Origin: Rubrivivax sp.
Lineage (GTDB): Bacteria > Pseudomonadota > Gammaproteobacteria > Burkholderiales > Burkholderiaceae_C
NCBI GenBank assembly: GCA_016789955.1
Contig: JAEUPB010000036.1
Span: 44,588 to 108,587 of the forward strand
Reading direction: 5' to 3'
Length of the DNA: 64,000 nt
The notes beneath the pieces are model-generated. The model saw only the letters and a program-made list of their open reading frames with translations, was not told the DNA's origin and searched no databases. The translations under genes and the position numbers were made by a program. Positions 43,348 to 52,189 of the stretch are shown one piece after another. Every line of letters starts with the position of its first letter. Position 1 is the stretch's first letter.

Positions 43348-43371
43348 GGCGCCCGCGGCATCACGGGCGCC
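43348..43371. terminator. Hairpin between the periplasmic protein gene and the glycan cluster
   Basis: A perfect 8-bp stem (GGCGCCCG at 43348-43355, CGGGCGCC at 43364-43371) with an 8-nt loop lies 15 bp past the stop of the minus-strand periplasmic protein gene and about 78 bp before the asparagine-synthase start. It separates the two transcription units. Confidence 0.5.
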
Positions 43372-43385
43372 GGGCGACTACGCCG

Positions 43386-44021
43386 TCAGGGTTGCGGCGT
43401 GCCCGGGGCGGACGCCACGGAGGCCTCGTCGCCGGTGGCCTTCTGCGTGGCCAGCAGTTCCTGCTCGCGCTGCCAGGCGGCGTAGCGGGCCACCGCCTCG
43501 CGGTAGGCCACCCACTGCGCGGTGCGTTCGGCGGTCAGGCGCGCGATGGCGACCGTCTGGCGCTCGTTGTAGGCCTCGCGCGCGGCCAGCACCGTGTCGG
43601 GCTCGGCGGCTTCGCCGTTGCCCAGCAGCATGCCGTGGCGGCGCGCGTCCTGGAACGCCTGTTTCACTTCGGCACGGTCCAGCGGGCCGACCGTGGCTTC
43701 GGCGGGCGGCAGGTCGGAGTCGGCCACCGACGACGAGGGGGCCACCGGAATCTGGGCAGCCGGCGTGCGGGTGCGCGGCGCCGCCGGGGCGGCTGCGACG
43801 GCCGTCGACGGCTCGACGGCCGCCGAATCTGCGGCGGGTGCGGTCGATGCGGTGGTCGTCTCGGCGCCGGGCGGCTCCGTGAGCGGTGCCGTCAGCGGAT
43901 CCTGCACCGTGACGGGTGCCGTTCCCATCGCCTGCTCCTGCGCTTGCGACAGCGACACGACAGCCAGCGGCGTCAGCGCCGCCAGGGCGGCCGCGACGGT
44001 GAGGGTGGTGCGTTTGCTCAT
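43386..44021 (-). CDS. Periplasmic Ala/Pro/Thr-rich protein
   Basis: Exported protein of 211 residues. ATG 44021 has GGAGG about 6 bp upstream. The N-terminus (LTVAAALAALTPLAVVSLSQ) is a signal peptide cut near SQA. Residues 30-105 are low-complexity Ala/Pro/Thr linker. The C-terminal 95 residues are helical (VKQAFQDARRHGMLLGNGE, LAAREAYNERQTVAIARLTA, VAYREAVARYAAWQREQ). This helical part resembles DUF4148-like or periplasmic helical repeats, but no family was recognised. Confidence 0.72.
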   Translation of the reverse strand: MSKRTTLTVAAALAALTPLAVVSLSQAQEQAMGTAPVTVQDPLTAPLTEPPGAETTTASTAPAADSAAVEPSTAVAAAPAAPRTRTPAAQIPVAPSSSVADSDLPPAEATVGPLDRAEVKQAFQDARRHGMLLGNGEAAEPDTVLAAREAYNERQTVAIARLTAERTAQWVAYREAVARYAAWQREQELLATQKATGDEASVASAPGTPQP

Positions 44022-44234
44022 GATGTCCTCCTGTGGGGTGCCTGGCACGACGCCCGGTGGCGCCGCGTGCCTGCATCGTCGGGCGTGGTGGCGGGCCTGC
44101 GTGTAAGCGCGCGTCAACTGCGGATGTCGGCGGCGTCCGACAGCGGAGCGCCGTTCCACGTTGGGCGATACCTGCCATTCCTTGTCATGAACAGGGCCGA
44201 GACTGCACCGGACACATCCACCCCGGAGCCCCCG
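44022..44234. other. 213-bp divergent intergenic region
   Basis: Promoter region between the periplasmic-protein gene (minus) and the DUF1579-like gene (plus). No gene or clear promoter hexamer pair was found. An alternative ATG at 44187 for the plus-strand gene lies within it. Confidence 0.3.
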
Positions 44235-44774
44235 ATGCACGACCCTGCCCGCGACTTCGACTTCTGGATCGGCGACTGGCAGGCCGACAACCGCCGTCTC
44301 GTGCGGCGCCTGGCCGGCTGCGACGACTGGGAGACCTTCACGTCCACCAGCCGCGTGCGCGCGCTGCCGGGTGGCATCGGCAACTTCGACGACTGGGTGG
44401 CCGACACCTGGCGGCCGGGCTACGTCGGGATGTCGCTGCGCGTCTACTGCCCGCGCACGCGCCGCTGGAGCATCTGGTGGCTGGAGAACCAGACCGGCGG
44501 CCTCGATGCCGCCACCGGCCACCTGAACCCGCCGGTGGTCGGCGGCTTCGAAGGCGGCGTGGGCACCTTCGTCAGCCGCGAGAGCTGGGAAGGCCGGCCG
44601 ATCCTGTGCCGATTCGTCTGGAGCGACATCACGCCGGTCTCGGCGCACTGGGAGCAGGCGTTCTCGGTGGACGAGGGCGCGACCTGGGAGGTGAACTGGA
44701 CGATGCGGATGAGCCGCATCACTGCGGCGCCGCAGGCACCTTCAGGCCCCGCTGCACCGCCGGCCGAGCCTTGA
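44235..44774 (+). CDS. DUF1579-like protein, paralogue 1
   Basis: Protein of 179 residues. ATG 44235 is preferred over 44187 because GGAG lies 6 bp upstream. The fold looks like a lipocalin-like beta barrel: FDFWIGDWQADNRRLVRRL, GGIGNFDDWVADTW, GMSLRVYCPRTRRWSIWWL, then RPILCRFVWSDITPVSAHWE and WEVNWTMRMSR. The (D)FDFWIGDW start and the Trp-rich strands are typical of DUF1579. No signal peptide. A second relative is encoded at 48.8 kb. The 3' end overlaps the convergent GST gene by 56 bp. Confidence 0.78.
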   Translation: MHDPARDFDFWIGDWQADNRRLVRRLAGCDDWETFTSTSRVRALPGGIGNFDDWVADTWRPGYVGMSLRVYCPRTRRWSIWWLENQTGGLDAATGHLNPPVVGGFEGGVGTFVSRESWEGRPILCRFVWSDITPVSAHWEQAFSVDEGATWEVNWTMRMSRITAAPQAPSGPAAPPAEP

Positions 44775-45444
44775 AGGCGTCGAGCACGCGCGCCACCTGC
44801 GTGTAGCGGGGCCAGCCGACGAGCTCACCGGCACCGTAGCGGGTGACCAGGTTGTTCACCCACGGCAGGATGGCGATGTCGGCCAGCGTGTAGGCGTCGC
44901 CCATCACCCACGCGCGGCCTTCGAGCCGGGCGTCGAGCACGGCCAGCAGCCGCGCCGCCTCGGCCACGTAGCGGTCGCGCGGGCGCTTGTCCTCGTAGTC
45001 CTTGCCGGCGAAGAAGTGGAAGAAGCCGACCTGGCCGAACATCGGCCCCACGCCGCCCATCTGCCACATCAGCCACTGCACCGTTTCCCAGCGCAGCGCG
45101 GGGTCGGCGGGCAGCAGCTGCCCGGTCTTCTCGGCCAGGTACAGCAGGATGGCGCCCGACTCCCACAGCGCCTGCGGCTTGCCGCCGGGGCCGTCGGGGT
45201 CGAGGATGGCGGGGATCTTGTTGTTCGGGTTCAGCGCCAGGAACTCCGGCGAGAACTGGTCGCGTGCGTCGAAGGACACGCGGTGCACCTCGTAGGGCAG
45301 GCCGGTCTCCTCGAGCGCGATCGAGATCTTCACGCCGTTGGGCGTGGGCAGCGAGTACAGCTGCAGCCGCTCGGGGTGGCGCGGCGGCCACTTGGTCGTG
45401 ACGGGGTAGGCGTCGAGGGCGTCGGTGCGAGGGAATGTGCTCAT
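44719..45444 (-). CDS. Glutathione S-transferase (YghU/Ure2p-like)
   Basis: GST of 241 residues. The thioredoxin-like N-terminal domain is at LQLYSLPTPNGVKISIALEE, with FLALNPNNKIPAILDPDGPG and the glutathione-binding WESGAILLYLAEKTGQLLP. The C-terminal helical domain includes WLMWQMGGVGPMFGQVGFF and DAYTLADIAILPWVNNL. The Thr/Asn-rich start (PTPNGVK) is that of Nu-class YghU-type GSTs, which use disulfide-bond reductase chemistry. ATG 45444 is preferred over an upstream ATG at 45453. It is isolated, and its 3' end overlaps the convergent DUF1579-like gene. Confidence 0.9.
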   Translation of the reverse strand: MSTFPRTDALDAYPVTTKWPPRHPERLQLYSLPTPNGVKISIALEETGLPYEVHRVSFDARDQFSPEFLALNPNNKIPAILDPDGPGGKPQALWESGAILLYLAEKTGQLLPADPALRWETVQWLMWQMGGVGPMFGQVGFFHFFAGKDYEDKRPRDRYVAEAARLLAVLDARLEGRAWVMGDAYTLADIAILPWVNNLVTRYGAGELVGWPRYTQVARVLDAFKARPAVQRGLKVPAAPQ

Positions 45445-45489
45445 GCAGGGCATTCTCGACGCCGCACCGCCGCCGACGCGCCTGCGAGG

Positions 45490-47886
45490 TCACTCGTATC
45501 CCAGCGAGCGGGCCACCGGCACCCGCGACGCGCGCCAGGCCGGCCCTGCGCTGGCCACGAGCGACACCGCGAGCAGCACCACCAGCCAGCGCAGCGCAGC
45601 CGCCGGCTCGGGCAGCCACGGCACCGGCACCGGGAACATCACGCGGCCGAACGCCACCGCCAGGCCCGCCGCGAGCGGCACGCTCAGCGGCAGTGCCGCC
45701 AGCCAGGCCGCCAGCGAGACCACCAGGCCCTCGGCCAGCACCAGCCGCAGCAGCGCGCCGTGCGGCGCGCCGATCGCGCGCATCACCGCCAGTTCGCGCC
45801 GCCGCTCAAGCACCGCCAGCCCCATCGACGACAGCAGCCCGATCGCGCCGACCGCCAGCATCACCCAGCCCATCGCGCCGAGGAAGTCGACGACCATCAG
45901 CAGGTGGTCCTCGGTGACGCGCCGCGCCTCGGCCAGCAGCGTGCTCGTGGCCACCGGCATGCCCGCGTCGGCCAGCGCTGCGCGCAGCCGCTGCACGAGC
46001 TCGAGCTGAGCGGGCAGCGTGGCGGCGTCGGTGGCGATGGTCAGCGTCGCGGCGGGGGCGTCGTCGGGGTCCGCACCGGCCGCAGCGACCCGCGCGGCGC
46101 GCGATGCGTAGGCCACCGGCTGGGGCGGCCCGTCGAGACGGCCGACGACAACGACACGGCGCGGCCTGCCGTCGATCACCAGCGTGAACTCCCGCCCGGT
46201 CGCGTACGCGGCCTCGTTCCGGGCGAGCGTGCCGCCGACGACGACCGGCATCGGCTCGGCCCGAACGCCATCGTCGCGCAGCCAGCGGCCGTCGACCAGG
46301 GCCGGGCGCAGCTGCTGCGTCGATGGCGGCACGCCGACCAGCGTCAGCCGTTCGCCGAGCGCTCCATCGTCGCCGCGCACCACGGCGCGCTGCACGCGCC
46401 AGGCCTCGGCGCGCGTGACGCCGGGTTCGGCCTGCGCGAGCGCCTCGAGTGCGGCCACGGGCTGGGGCGAGGCCAGCCGCAGCGTGATGGCGTGGCGCTG
46501 CCCCGCGTAGAGCGCATCGACCGAACCGCGCACCGCCGTGCGCAGGTTGTCCGCACCGATCTGCACCGCGCCGCCGAGCGCCAGCGCCAGCACGGTGAGC
46601 GCGGTGCGGCGCGGCCGCCGCAGCGGGTTGGTCAGCGCCAGCTGCACGAGGCGCGGCAGCCGCTCGGGCAGCCGCGGCAGGCGCGGCACGGCGTCGGCGG
46701 CACCGAGGCCGGCGTCGCGCAGCAGCGCACCCACCGGTTGCGCACAGGCGCGGCGCACCGGCAGCAGCGCGGCGGCCAGCGGCAGCAGCAGGCCCACCGC
46801 GAGCTGCAGCGCCACCGGCCACGCGGGCAGCGCGAGGGTCTCGATCGGGAAGTTGAGCAGCTCGGCCTTGTAGGCGGCATAGCGACGCCCCAGCGCCCAC
46901 GCCGCCGGCACGGCCAGCGCGGTGGCCGCGGCGCCCAGCAGCAGCGCGAGCGCCGCGTACTGCCGATGCAGAACGGCCACCGACGCCCCGAGCGTCTTCA
47001 GCACGCCGATGCGGCGCGCATGCCCGGCCAGCAGCGCCGCATAGAGGTTCACCACCAGCAGCGCGCACACGGCCAGCGCCAGCAGCGCGAACACCCCTTG
47101 CGCCAGCATCAGCGAGGACATCTGCGCCGCGTGCACGTGCTCGCCGGGGACCGGCACGTCGACGTCGCGCACACGGTGCCCGGCAGCCTCGAGGTCGGCC
47201 TGCACCGCGGCGGCAACGCGCCGCACCTGCTCGCGCGTGGCGGTGTCGTCGGCCACGCGGAACTGCAGCTCGTCGATGCCGGCCGGCAGGCCCAGGCGCT
47301 GCAGCGTGGCCGGCGTCGCGTAGAGCGTCACCACGTGCTCCATCCAGCCCGGCGCCTGCGCCACGTCGCGCAGCACGCCCCCGAGCGGCACGGACGCCGT
47401 CTCGATGTCGCCGGCGCGCAGCCGCACCGCGTCGCCGGGCACGAGGCCCGAGTACTCGCGCGACGAGCGCTCGACGACGAGCGCGCCGTCCGGCGGCGGC
47501 CACGGACCGGTGTCGGGCAGCAGGCGGCCGATCGCATCGGCGGCGAAATCGTCCACCACGATCAGCTGCGCCGCCCGCCATGCCCCGGCGCCCTGCACCG
47601 CGACCGTGCTCACGCGGCGCGTGCGCCAGGCCGCGATCTCGGGCCGTGCCTGCAGGCGCTGCACGGCGCGCGGGTCCAGCTGCGCGGTGCGCTCCAGGCG
47701 CAGCGTCGCCGAGGCCGGCCGGCTGGCGGCGTAGCCTTCGTGCGTGGCGCGCCGTACCAGCGCCCACGTGTCGAGCAGGGTGCCGGCGGCAGCCAGCGCG
47801 AGCGACAGCGCCAGCACCACCAGCGCGCTGCGGGCGCGGTGCTCGGCGATGTCGCGCCAGACCAGCGCAGCCCGGGTGTCACGCAT
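45490..47886 (-). CDS. FtsX-type ABC transporter permease (MacB/LolCE-like)
   Basis: Membrane protein of 798 residues with two FtsX-like permease modules. Helices near the N-terminus (SALVVLALSLALAAAGTLLD), 275-295 (MLAQGVFALLALAVCALLVV), 330-350, 375-395, then a second set (LTVLALALGGAVQIGAD and the C-terminal LLSSMGLAVLERRRELAVM and WLVVLLAVSLVASAGPAW). Large periplasmic domains lie between. This group extrudes lipoproteins, peptides or antibiotics, or drives cell-wall hydrolases. The start overlaps the ATPase stop by 8 bp. Confidence 0.9.
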   Translation of the reverse strand: MRDTRAALVWRDIAEHRARSALVVLALSLALAAAGTLLDTWALVRRATHEGYAASRPASATLRLERTAQLDPRAVQRLQARPEIAAWRTRRVSTVAVQGAGAWRAAQLIVVDDFAADAIGRLLPDTGPWPPPDGALVVERSSREYSGLVPGDAVRLRAGDIETASVPLGGVLRDVAQAPGWMEHVVTLYATPATLQRLGLPAGIDELQFRVADDTATREQVRRVAAAVQADLEAAGHRVRDVDVPVPGEHVHAAQMSSLMLAQGVFALLALAVCALLVVNLYAALLAGHARRIGVLKTLGASVAVLHRQYAALALLLGAAATALAVPAAWALGRRYAAYKAELLNFPIETLALPAWPVALQLAVGLLLPLAAALLPVRRACAQPVGALLRDAGLGAADAVPRLPRLPERLPRLVQLALTNPLRRPRRTALTVLALALGGAVQIGADNLRTAVRGSVDALYAGQRHAITLRLASPQPVAALEALAQAEPGVTRAEAWRVQRAVVRGDDGALGERLTLVGVPPSTQQLRPALVDGRWLRDDGVRAEPMPVVVGGTLARNEAAYATGREFTLVIDGRPRRVVVVGRLDGPPQPVAYASRAARVAAAGADPDDAPAATLTIATDAATLPAQLELVQRLRAALADAGMPVATSTLLAEARRVTEDHLLMVVDFLGAMGWVMLAVGAIGLLSSMGLAVLERRRELAVMRAIGAPHGALLRLVLAEGLVVSLAAWLAALPLSVPLAAGLAVAFGRVMFPVPVPWLPEPAAALRWLVVLLAVSLVASAGPAWRASRVPVARSLGYE

Positions 47887-48688
47887 GGCCGTGGCGCACC
47901 GTCGCCGGCGCTTGCAGCGGCCCGAGCAGCCGGCCGTCGGCCATCCGCAGCGTGCGCGTGGCGCGCTGCACCGCGCCGGCATCGTGCGTGACCATCACGA
48001 GCGTCAGCCCGTCGTCGCGCACCAGCGCAGCCAGCAGGTCCAGCAGTGCCGCGCCGCTGGTGGAGTCGAGATTGCCGGTCGGTTCGTCGGCCAGCAGCAG
48101 CGGCGGATCGTTGGCCAGGGCCCGCGCCACGGCGACGCGCTGCTGCTGTCCGCCGGACATCTGCGCCGGCAGCTTGCCGGCCTGCTCGGCCACGCCCAGC
48201 CGTTCCAGCAGCCGCAGCGCATGCCGCGGCCGATCGAGGCGCGGCCGCGTGCCGGCATAGTCCATCGGCAGCATCACGTTCTCCAGGGCCGTCAGCGTCG
48301 GCGGCAGCTGGAAGAACTGGAACACGACGCCCACGGAGCGGCCGCGCCACGACGACAGCTCGGCTTCGCTGGCTGCGTGCAGCGCGCGCCCGCCGACCTC
48401 CACCTCGCCGTGGCCGGTCCGCTCCAGGCCGGCCAGCACGTGCAGCAGCGTGGACTTGCCGCTGCCCGACGCACCGACCACGGCGACGAACTCGCCGCGC
48501 GCGACGTCCAGGTCGACCCCGTCGAGCACCGGCACGTCGCGCCCGGCGCCGGCGTAGGCGTGGTGCACGCCGCGCAGCCGCAGCGCCAGCGGCGCCGGCT
48601 GCCCGCCGTCGCCAGGGGATGCGGTGGCCGCCGACACGGGCCCGGTGGGGGCGGCGCGGCCGGCCAGGGTGCTCATGGGGGTCGACAT
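47879..48688 (-). CDS. ABC transporter ATP-binding protein (LolD/MacB type)
   Basis: Nucleotide-binding protein of 269 residues. Walker A VVGASGSGKSTLLHVLAG, Q-loop VVFQFFQLPPTLTALEN, signature MSGGQQQRVAVARALAN and Walker B LLLADEPTGNLDS are intact; LDSTSG and VTHDAGAV follow. The LP-x-LTALEN Q-loop is typical of the LolD/MacB/FtsE group that pairs with FtsX permeases. ATG 48688 is taken; ATG 48676 is equally possible. It is divergent from the DUF1579-like paralogue and the LytS/LytR pair. Confidence 0.9.
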   Translation of the reverse strand: MSTPMSTLAGRAAPTGPVSAATASPGDGGQPAPLALRLRGVHHAYAGAGRDVPVLDGVDLDVARGEFVAVVGASGSGKSTLLHVLAGLERTGHGEVEVGGRALHAASEAELSSWRGRSVGVVFQFFQLPPTLTALENVMLPMDYAGTRPRLDRPRHALRLLERLGVAEQAGKLPAQMSGGQQQRVAVARALANDPPLLLADEPTGNLDSTSGAALLDLLAALVRDDGLTLVMVTHDAGAVQRATRTLRMADGRLLGPLQAPATVRHGHA

Positions 48689-48823
48689 GCGACGCAGTCT
48701 AGGAACCGATCGCACCGCCGGCACACCGTTCGACGGTGCGGATCGACCGTTCGCCGAAAGCCCCGCGCGCGCCGGCCCGCGTGCAGGCACGCTGGCGCCC
48801 GATCGTCGACACAAGGAGATCGC

Positions 48824-49420
48824 ATGCTGCGCCGACCGTTTCTGCTCACCGTGGCCGCGGCCCTGCCGGCGCTGCTCGCGCGGCCCGCCCGCGCGCAAGG
48901 AGGCGTGCCGCCCGCGGCCGCCCCGCCACGCGAAGCGTCGCAGTTCGACTTCCTGCTCGGCGCCTGGGAGCTGGAGGTCACGCCGAAGGTCGGCGGGCTG
49001 GCGGCCGCACTGCACGGCACGCCGCGCCTGGTCGGCACCTGGAAGGCCTGGCGGGCCTTCGACGGCCATGGCATCGAGGACGAATTGCGCATCGTCGATG
49101 CATCGGGCAACCCGGTGACGCTGGCGCATGCGCTGCGGCTGTACGACGCCCGCTCGAGGCGCTGGTCGATCGCCGTGGCCGACGCCTACCGCGGCCGCAT
49201 CGGTCAATCGGTCGGGCAGTGGCAGGATGGCGAGATGCGCACCACCGGCAGCGGCCCGTCGGCCGACGGCAAACCCGTCGTCACCCGTACACGCTGGCAC
49301 GACATCGGCCCGGATCGCTTCCGCATGCGACAGGACCGCTCTACCGACGACGGCGCCACCTGGGACGAGGGCGTGCTCGCCATCGCCGCCCGGCGAACCG
49401 CCGCGAAGGCCCCGCGCTGA
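48824..49420 (+). CDS. Exported DUF1579-like protein, paralogue 2
   Basis: Protein of 198 residues. ATG 48824 follows AAGGAGA at a good distance. The N-terminus (RRPFLLTVAAALPALLARPA) is a signal peptide cut near ARA, so this one is periplasmic. The mature part (QFDFLLGAWELEVTPKVGG, then RAFDGHGIEDELRIVDASG and RRWSIAVADAYRGRIG) is a DUF1579-like beta protein similar to the one encoded at 44.2 kb. It is the first gene before the two-component pair, with the kinase starting 6 bp after its stop, so it may be co-transcribed with the sensor. Confidence 0.8.
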   Translation: MLRRPFLLTVAAALPALLARPARAQGGVPPAAAPPREASQFDFLLGAWELEVTPKVGGLAAALHGTPRLVGTWKAWRAFDGHGIEDELRIVDASGNPVTLAHALRLYDARSRRWSIAVADAYRGRIGQSVGQWQDGEMRTTGSGPSADGKPVVTRTRWHDIGPDRFRMRQDRSTDDGATWDEGVLAIAARRTAAKAPR

Positions 49421-49425
49421 GCGCC

Positions 49426-50538
49426 ATGCCGCCCCGCCGCTCCGCCCCGCGGCCGGACCCGGCCGAGGCCGGTCCGTCCGCACGCGCGGGGCGCGCCTGG
49501 GTGTGGGTGCAGCTGCTGATCGGCTGGCTGCCGGCGTGGGCGATCTTCGCGCTGCTGATGCGGGGCGTGCACGACCTCGGCCCCGGCACCGCAGCGCTGG
49601 GCGCGTTGCGGCTGGTGCTGTCGGCGGCGCTGCTCGGCCTGGTGGTGCAGCGGCTCGCGCGGCGCTGGCCCTGGCCGTATCCGTTCCGCTGGCGCTTCAT
49701 GGCGCGCCATGCGCTGGCGGCACCGGCCTACGCGATCGCGTGGATCCTGCTGAACAGCGCCTGGACCAGCCTGCTGGAGGGCCGGTTCGTGGTGATCATC
49801 GGGCCGGGCCTCGTGCCGTTCTTCGTCACCGGCGTGTGGCTGTACGGGATGGTGGCCGGGGTCTCGTACGCCCACGGCGCGGCCGAGCGCATCGCGCGCA
49901 CCGAGGCCGCGCACGCCCGTGCGCAGATGGCGGCGCTGCAGGCGCAGCTGCAGCCGCACTTCCTGTTCAATGCGCTGCACACGGTGATGCAGCTCGTGCG
50001 GCTGGATCCGCCGCAGGCCGAACGCGCGCTGGAGGAGCTGGCGGCGCTGCTGCGGGCCTCGCTGGCCGAGGGGCGCGACGAGGAGCCGCTGGGCGCCCAG
50101 TGGGCGCTGGTGCAGCGCTACCTCGCCATCGAGCAGCGGCGCTTCGCCGAGAGGCTCGTGGTGGCGCAGGCGCTGGACCCCGACACCCTGCTCCAGCCAC
50201 TGCCCTCGTTCGCGCTGCAGACGCTGGTGGAGAACGCCGTCCGCCACGCGGTGGAGCCGGCGCCCCGGCCCGTGACCGTGCGCGTAACCAGCGGCCGCGA
50301 GGGCCCGCGCGCGTGGTGGGTCGAGGTGACCGACGACGGAGCGGCCGCGGCACCTGCAGTTGCCGACGGCACCACGGCGGCGGGCAGCGGCCTGGCGCGG
50401 CTGCGCGAGCGGCTGGCCTGGCGGCACGGCAGCGCCGCCGCGCTGCGGACCGAGCCGCTGGCCGGCGCCGGCTTACGCGCCCGGCTCGTGTTGCCGTGGC
50501 GCGACGTGCAGGCCGACGCGGAGGACGACGGTGACTGA
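49426..50538 (+). CDS. LytS/YehU-type sensor histidine kinase
   Basis: Inner-membrane histidine kinase of 370 residues. Four helices lie in residues about 25-160 (VWVQLLIGWLPAWAIFALLM, LVLSAALLGLVVQRL, AYAIAWILLNSAWTSLL, FFVTGVWLYGMVAG). The phospho-accepting His is in QLQPHFLFNALHTVMQLV, the N box is LQTLVENAVRHAVEP and the G box is GSGLARLRERLAWRHG, as in the HPK8/LytS group. The stop overlaps the regulator start by 8 bp. The signal sensed is unknown; the FtsX exporter across the divergent promoter is a possible target. Confidence 0.92.
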   Translation: MPPRRSAPRPDPAEAGPSARAGRAWVWVQLLIGWLPAWAIFALLMRGVHDLGPGTAALGALRLVLSAALLGLVVQRLARRWPWPYPFRWRFMARHALAAPAYAIAWILLNSAWTSLLEGRFVVIIGPGLVPFFVTGVWLYGMVAGVSYAHGAAERIARTEAAHARAQMAALQAQLQPHFLFNALHTVMQLVRLDPPQAERALEELAALLRASLAEGRDEEPLGAQWALVQRYLAIEQRRFAERLVVAQALDPDTLLQPLPSFALQTLVENAVRHAVEPAPRPVTVRVTSGREGPRAWWVEVTDDGAAAAPAVADGTTAAGSGLARLRERLAWRHGSAAALRTEPLAGAGLRARLVLPWRDVQADAEDDGD

Positions 50539-51310
50539 CGCGGCCGGAGCCACCGGCAGCGCCCCCGACGGCCGCGTGCGCACGCTGCTGGCCGACGACG
50601 AGCCGCTGGCCCGTGCCGGATTGCGCCGCATGCTGGCCGCCCTGCCGTGGGTCGACCTGGTCGGCGAAGCCGCGAGCGGCCCGCAGGCGAGCGAGGCCAT
50701 CGCCGCGCTGCAGCCCGAACTCGTGCTGCTGGACATCCGCATGCCCGGGATGTCGGGGCTCGACGTCTGGCGCGGGCTCGCGCGGCGGCCGTGGGTGGTG
50801 TTCACCACGGCCTACGCCGAGCACGCGGTGGAGGCCTTCGAGCTCGGCGCGCTGGACTACCTGCTCAAGCCTTTCGGCCAGGAGCGGCTGCACGCGGCAC
50901 TGGAGCGCGTGCGGGCACTGGCCGGCGAGCCGGCACCGCCGCCGTGGGAGCGCCTGGCCGAGGCCTGGCCGCAACAGCAGCCGCTGCAGCGCCTGTTCGT
51001 GCGCAGCGGCCGCGCGATCGTGCCGCTGCCGGTCGCGCGCGTCTCGCGCTTCGAGGCGCTGGGCGACTACGTGCTCGCTCATGCCGACGGGGCGGCGTCG
51101 GCGCACGTGCTGCACGTGGCGCTGCAGCGGCTGGCGCTGCGGCTGGACCCGCAGCGCTTCGTGCGCGTGCACCGCGCGCACCTGGTGAACCTCGACCACG
51201 TCGCAGCCTTCCGGCGCCAGGGCACGGCGCTGGCCGCGGAGATGCGCGACGGCAGCCGCGTGCCGGTGAGCCGTTCGATGGCGCAGCAGCTGCGTGGGCT
51301 GGCCCGGTAA
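50531..51310 (+). CDS. LytTR-type response regulator
   Basis: Response regulator of 259 residues from GTG 50531. The receiver domain has the acidic pair (TLLADDEPLARAG), the phospho-accepting Asp in LVLLDIRMPGMSGLD, Thr in VVFTTAYAEHA and Lys in DYLLKPFGQERL. The C-terminal LytTR domain (VSRFEALGDYVLAHADGAAS, then FVRVHRAHLVNLDHVAAFR) binds direct-repeat DNA sites. Coupled to the LytS-type kinase by an 8-bp overlap. No target sites were recognised by eye. Confidence 0.93.
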   Translation: MTDAAGATGSAPDGRVRTLLADDEPLARAGLRRMLAALPWVDLVGEAASGPQASEAIAALQPELVLLDIRMPGMSGLDVWRGLARRPWVVFTTAYAEHAVEAFELGALDYLLKPFGQERLHAALERVRALAGEPAPPPWERLAEAWPQQQPLQRLFVRSGRAIVPLPVARVSRFEALGDYVLAHADGAASAHVLHVALQRLALRLDPQRFVRVHRAHLVNLDHVAAFRRQGTALAAEMRDGSRVPVSRSMAQQLRGLAR

Positions 51311-51407
51311 GGCAGGGCCTTGGCATCCCCCATCCCGCAGTCCGACGCCGACGCGCCACCTTTGGCATCATCGACCGCAAGCGCCTCGCGCGCAGGGAGG
51401 ACCGACG

Positions 51408-52157
51408 ATGCCCGCAGCCACTCCGCCGCCCGCCGGCGCCCTCGACGCCGTGGTCGAGCGCCACCTCGCCGACCTCGTCGCCGCGTGCGTGTCCACGCTG
51501 GGCGACGCGCTGCGCTCGGTAGTGCTGTTCGGCTCGGCCGCCGAAGGCCGGCTGCGCGCCACCTCCGACGTCAACCTGCTGCTGGTGCTGGCGTCGTTCG
51601 ACGCCCCGGCGGCCGACCGCCTGCGCGAGCCGCTGCGGGTGGCCCGCGCGGCGATCGACCTGCACCCGATGTTCCTGCTCGAACCGGAAGTGCCCGCCGC
51701 GATGGAAGCCTTCGCGCTGCGCTTCGCCGACATCGCCGCGCGCCACCGCGTGCTGCACGGCAGCGACCCGTTCGCGGGCGTCACGCTGCCACGCGATGCG
51801 CTGGTGCGCCGGCTGCGCCAGGTGCTGCTGAACCTGCAGATCCGCGCCCGCGAGCGCTACTTGGTCCTCTCGCTGCGCGAGGAACAGCTGGCCCGCCACA
51901 TCGCCGACAGCGCCGGGCCGCTGCGCACGGCGGCGGCGTCGCTGCTGCAGCTCGAGGGCCGCGCGGCACCCAGCCCGAAGGAAGCGCTGGAGACGTTCGT
52001 TGCGGGCCTCGGCGAGGCCGGCCTGCAACAGGCGCTGGCGGCGATGTCGCGGGCACGTGAGGAGCAGCTGCTCGCGCCGGGCGAGGCGCCGGAGGTTGCG
52101 CTGCAGTTGATGACCCTGGGGGCGCGGCTGCGCGAGCGCGCCGCGGCGTTGGTGTGA
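51408..52157 (+). CDS. Nucleotidyltransferase-fold protein with a degenerate active site
   Basis: Protein of 249 residues. ATG 51408 has AGGGAGG about 7 bp upstream. The pol-beta-like motif is at LRSVVLFGSAAEGRLRATSD followed by VNLLLVL: the GS pair is present, but the usual D-x-D is D-x-N. The rest is helical (LRQVLLNLQIRARERYLVLS, REEQLARHIADSAGPLR), similar to HEPN-like or KNTase C-terminal helices. With a missing second aspartate it may be catalytically weak, or an adaptor. It lies 32 bp before the TIGR04222 membrane-protein gene, on the same strand. Confidence 0.7.
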   Translation: MPAATPPPAGALDAVVERHLADLVAACVSTLGDALRSVVLFGSAAEGRLRATSDVNLLLVLASFDAPAADRLREPLRVARAAIDLHPMFLLEPEVPAAMEAFALRFADIAARHRVLHGSDPFAGVTLPRDALVRRLRQVLLNLQIRARERYLVLSLREEQLARHIADSAGPLRTAAASLLQLEGRAAPSPKEALETFVAGLGEAGLQQALAAMSRAREEQLLAPGEAPEVALQLMTLGARLRERAAALV

Positions 52158-52189
52158 GCGCACCGAGGTCAGCGACCGGGAGGCCACGA

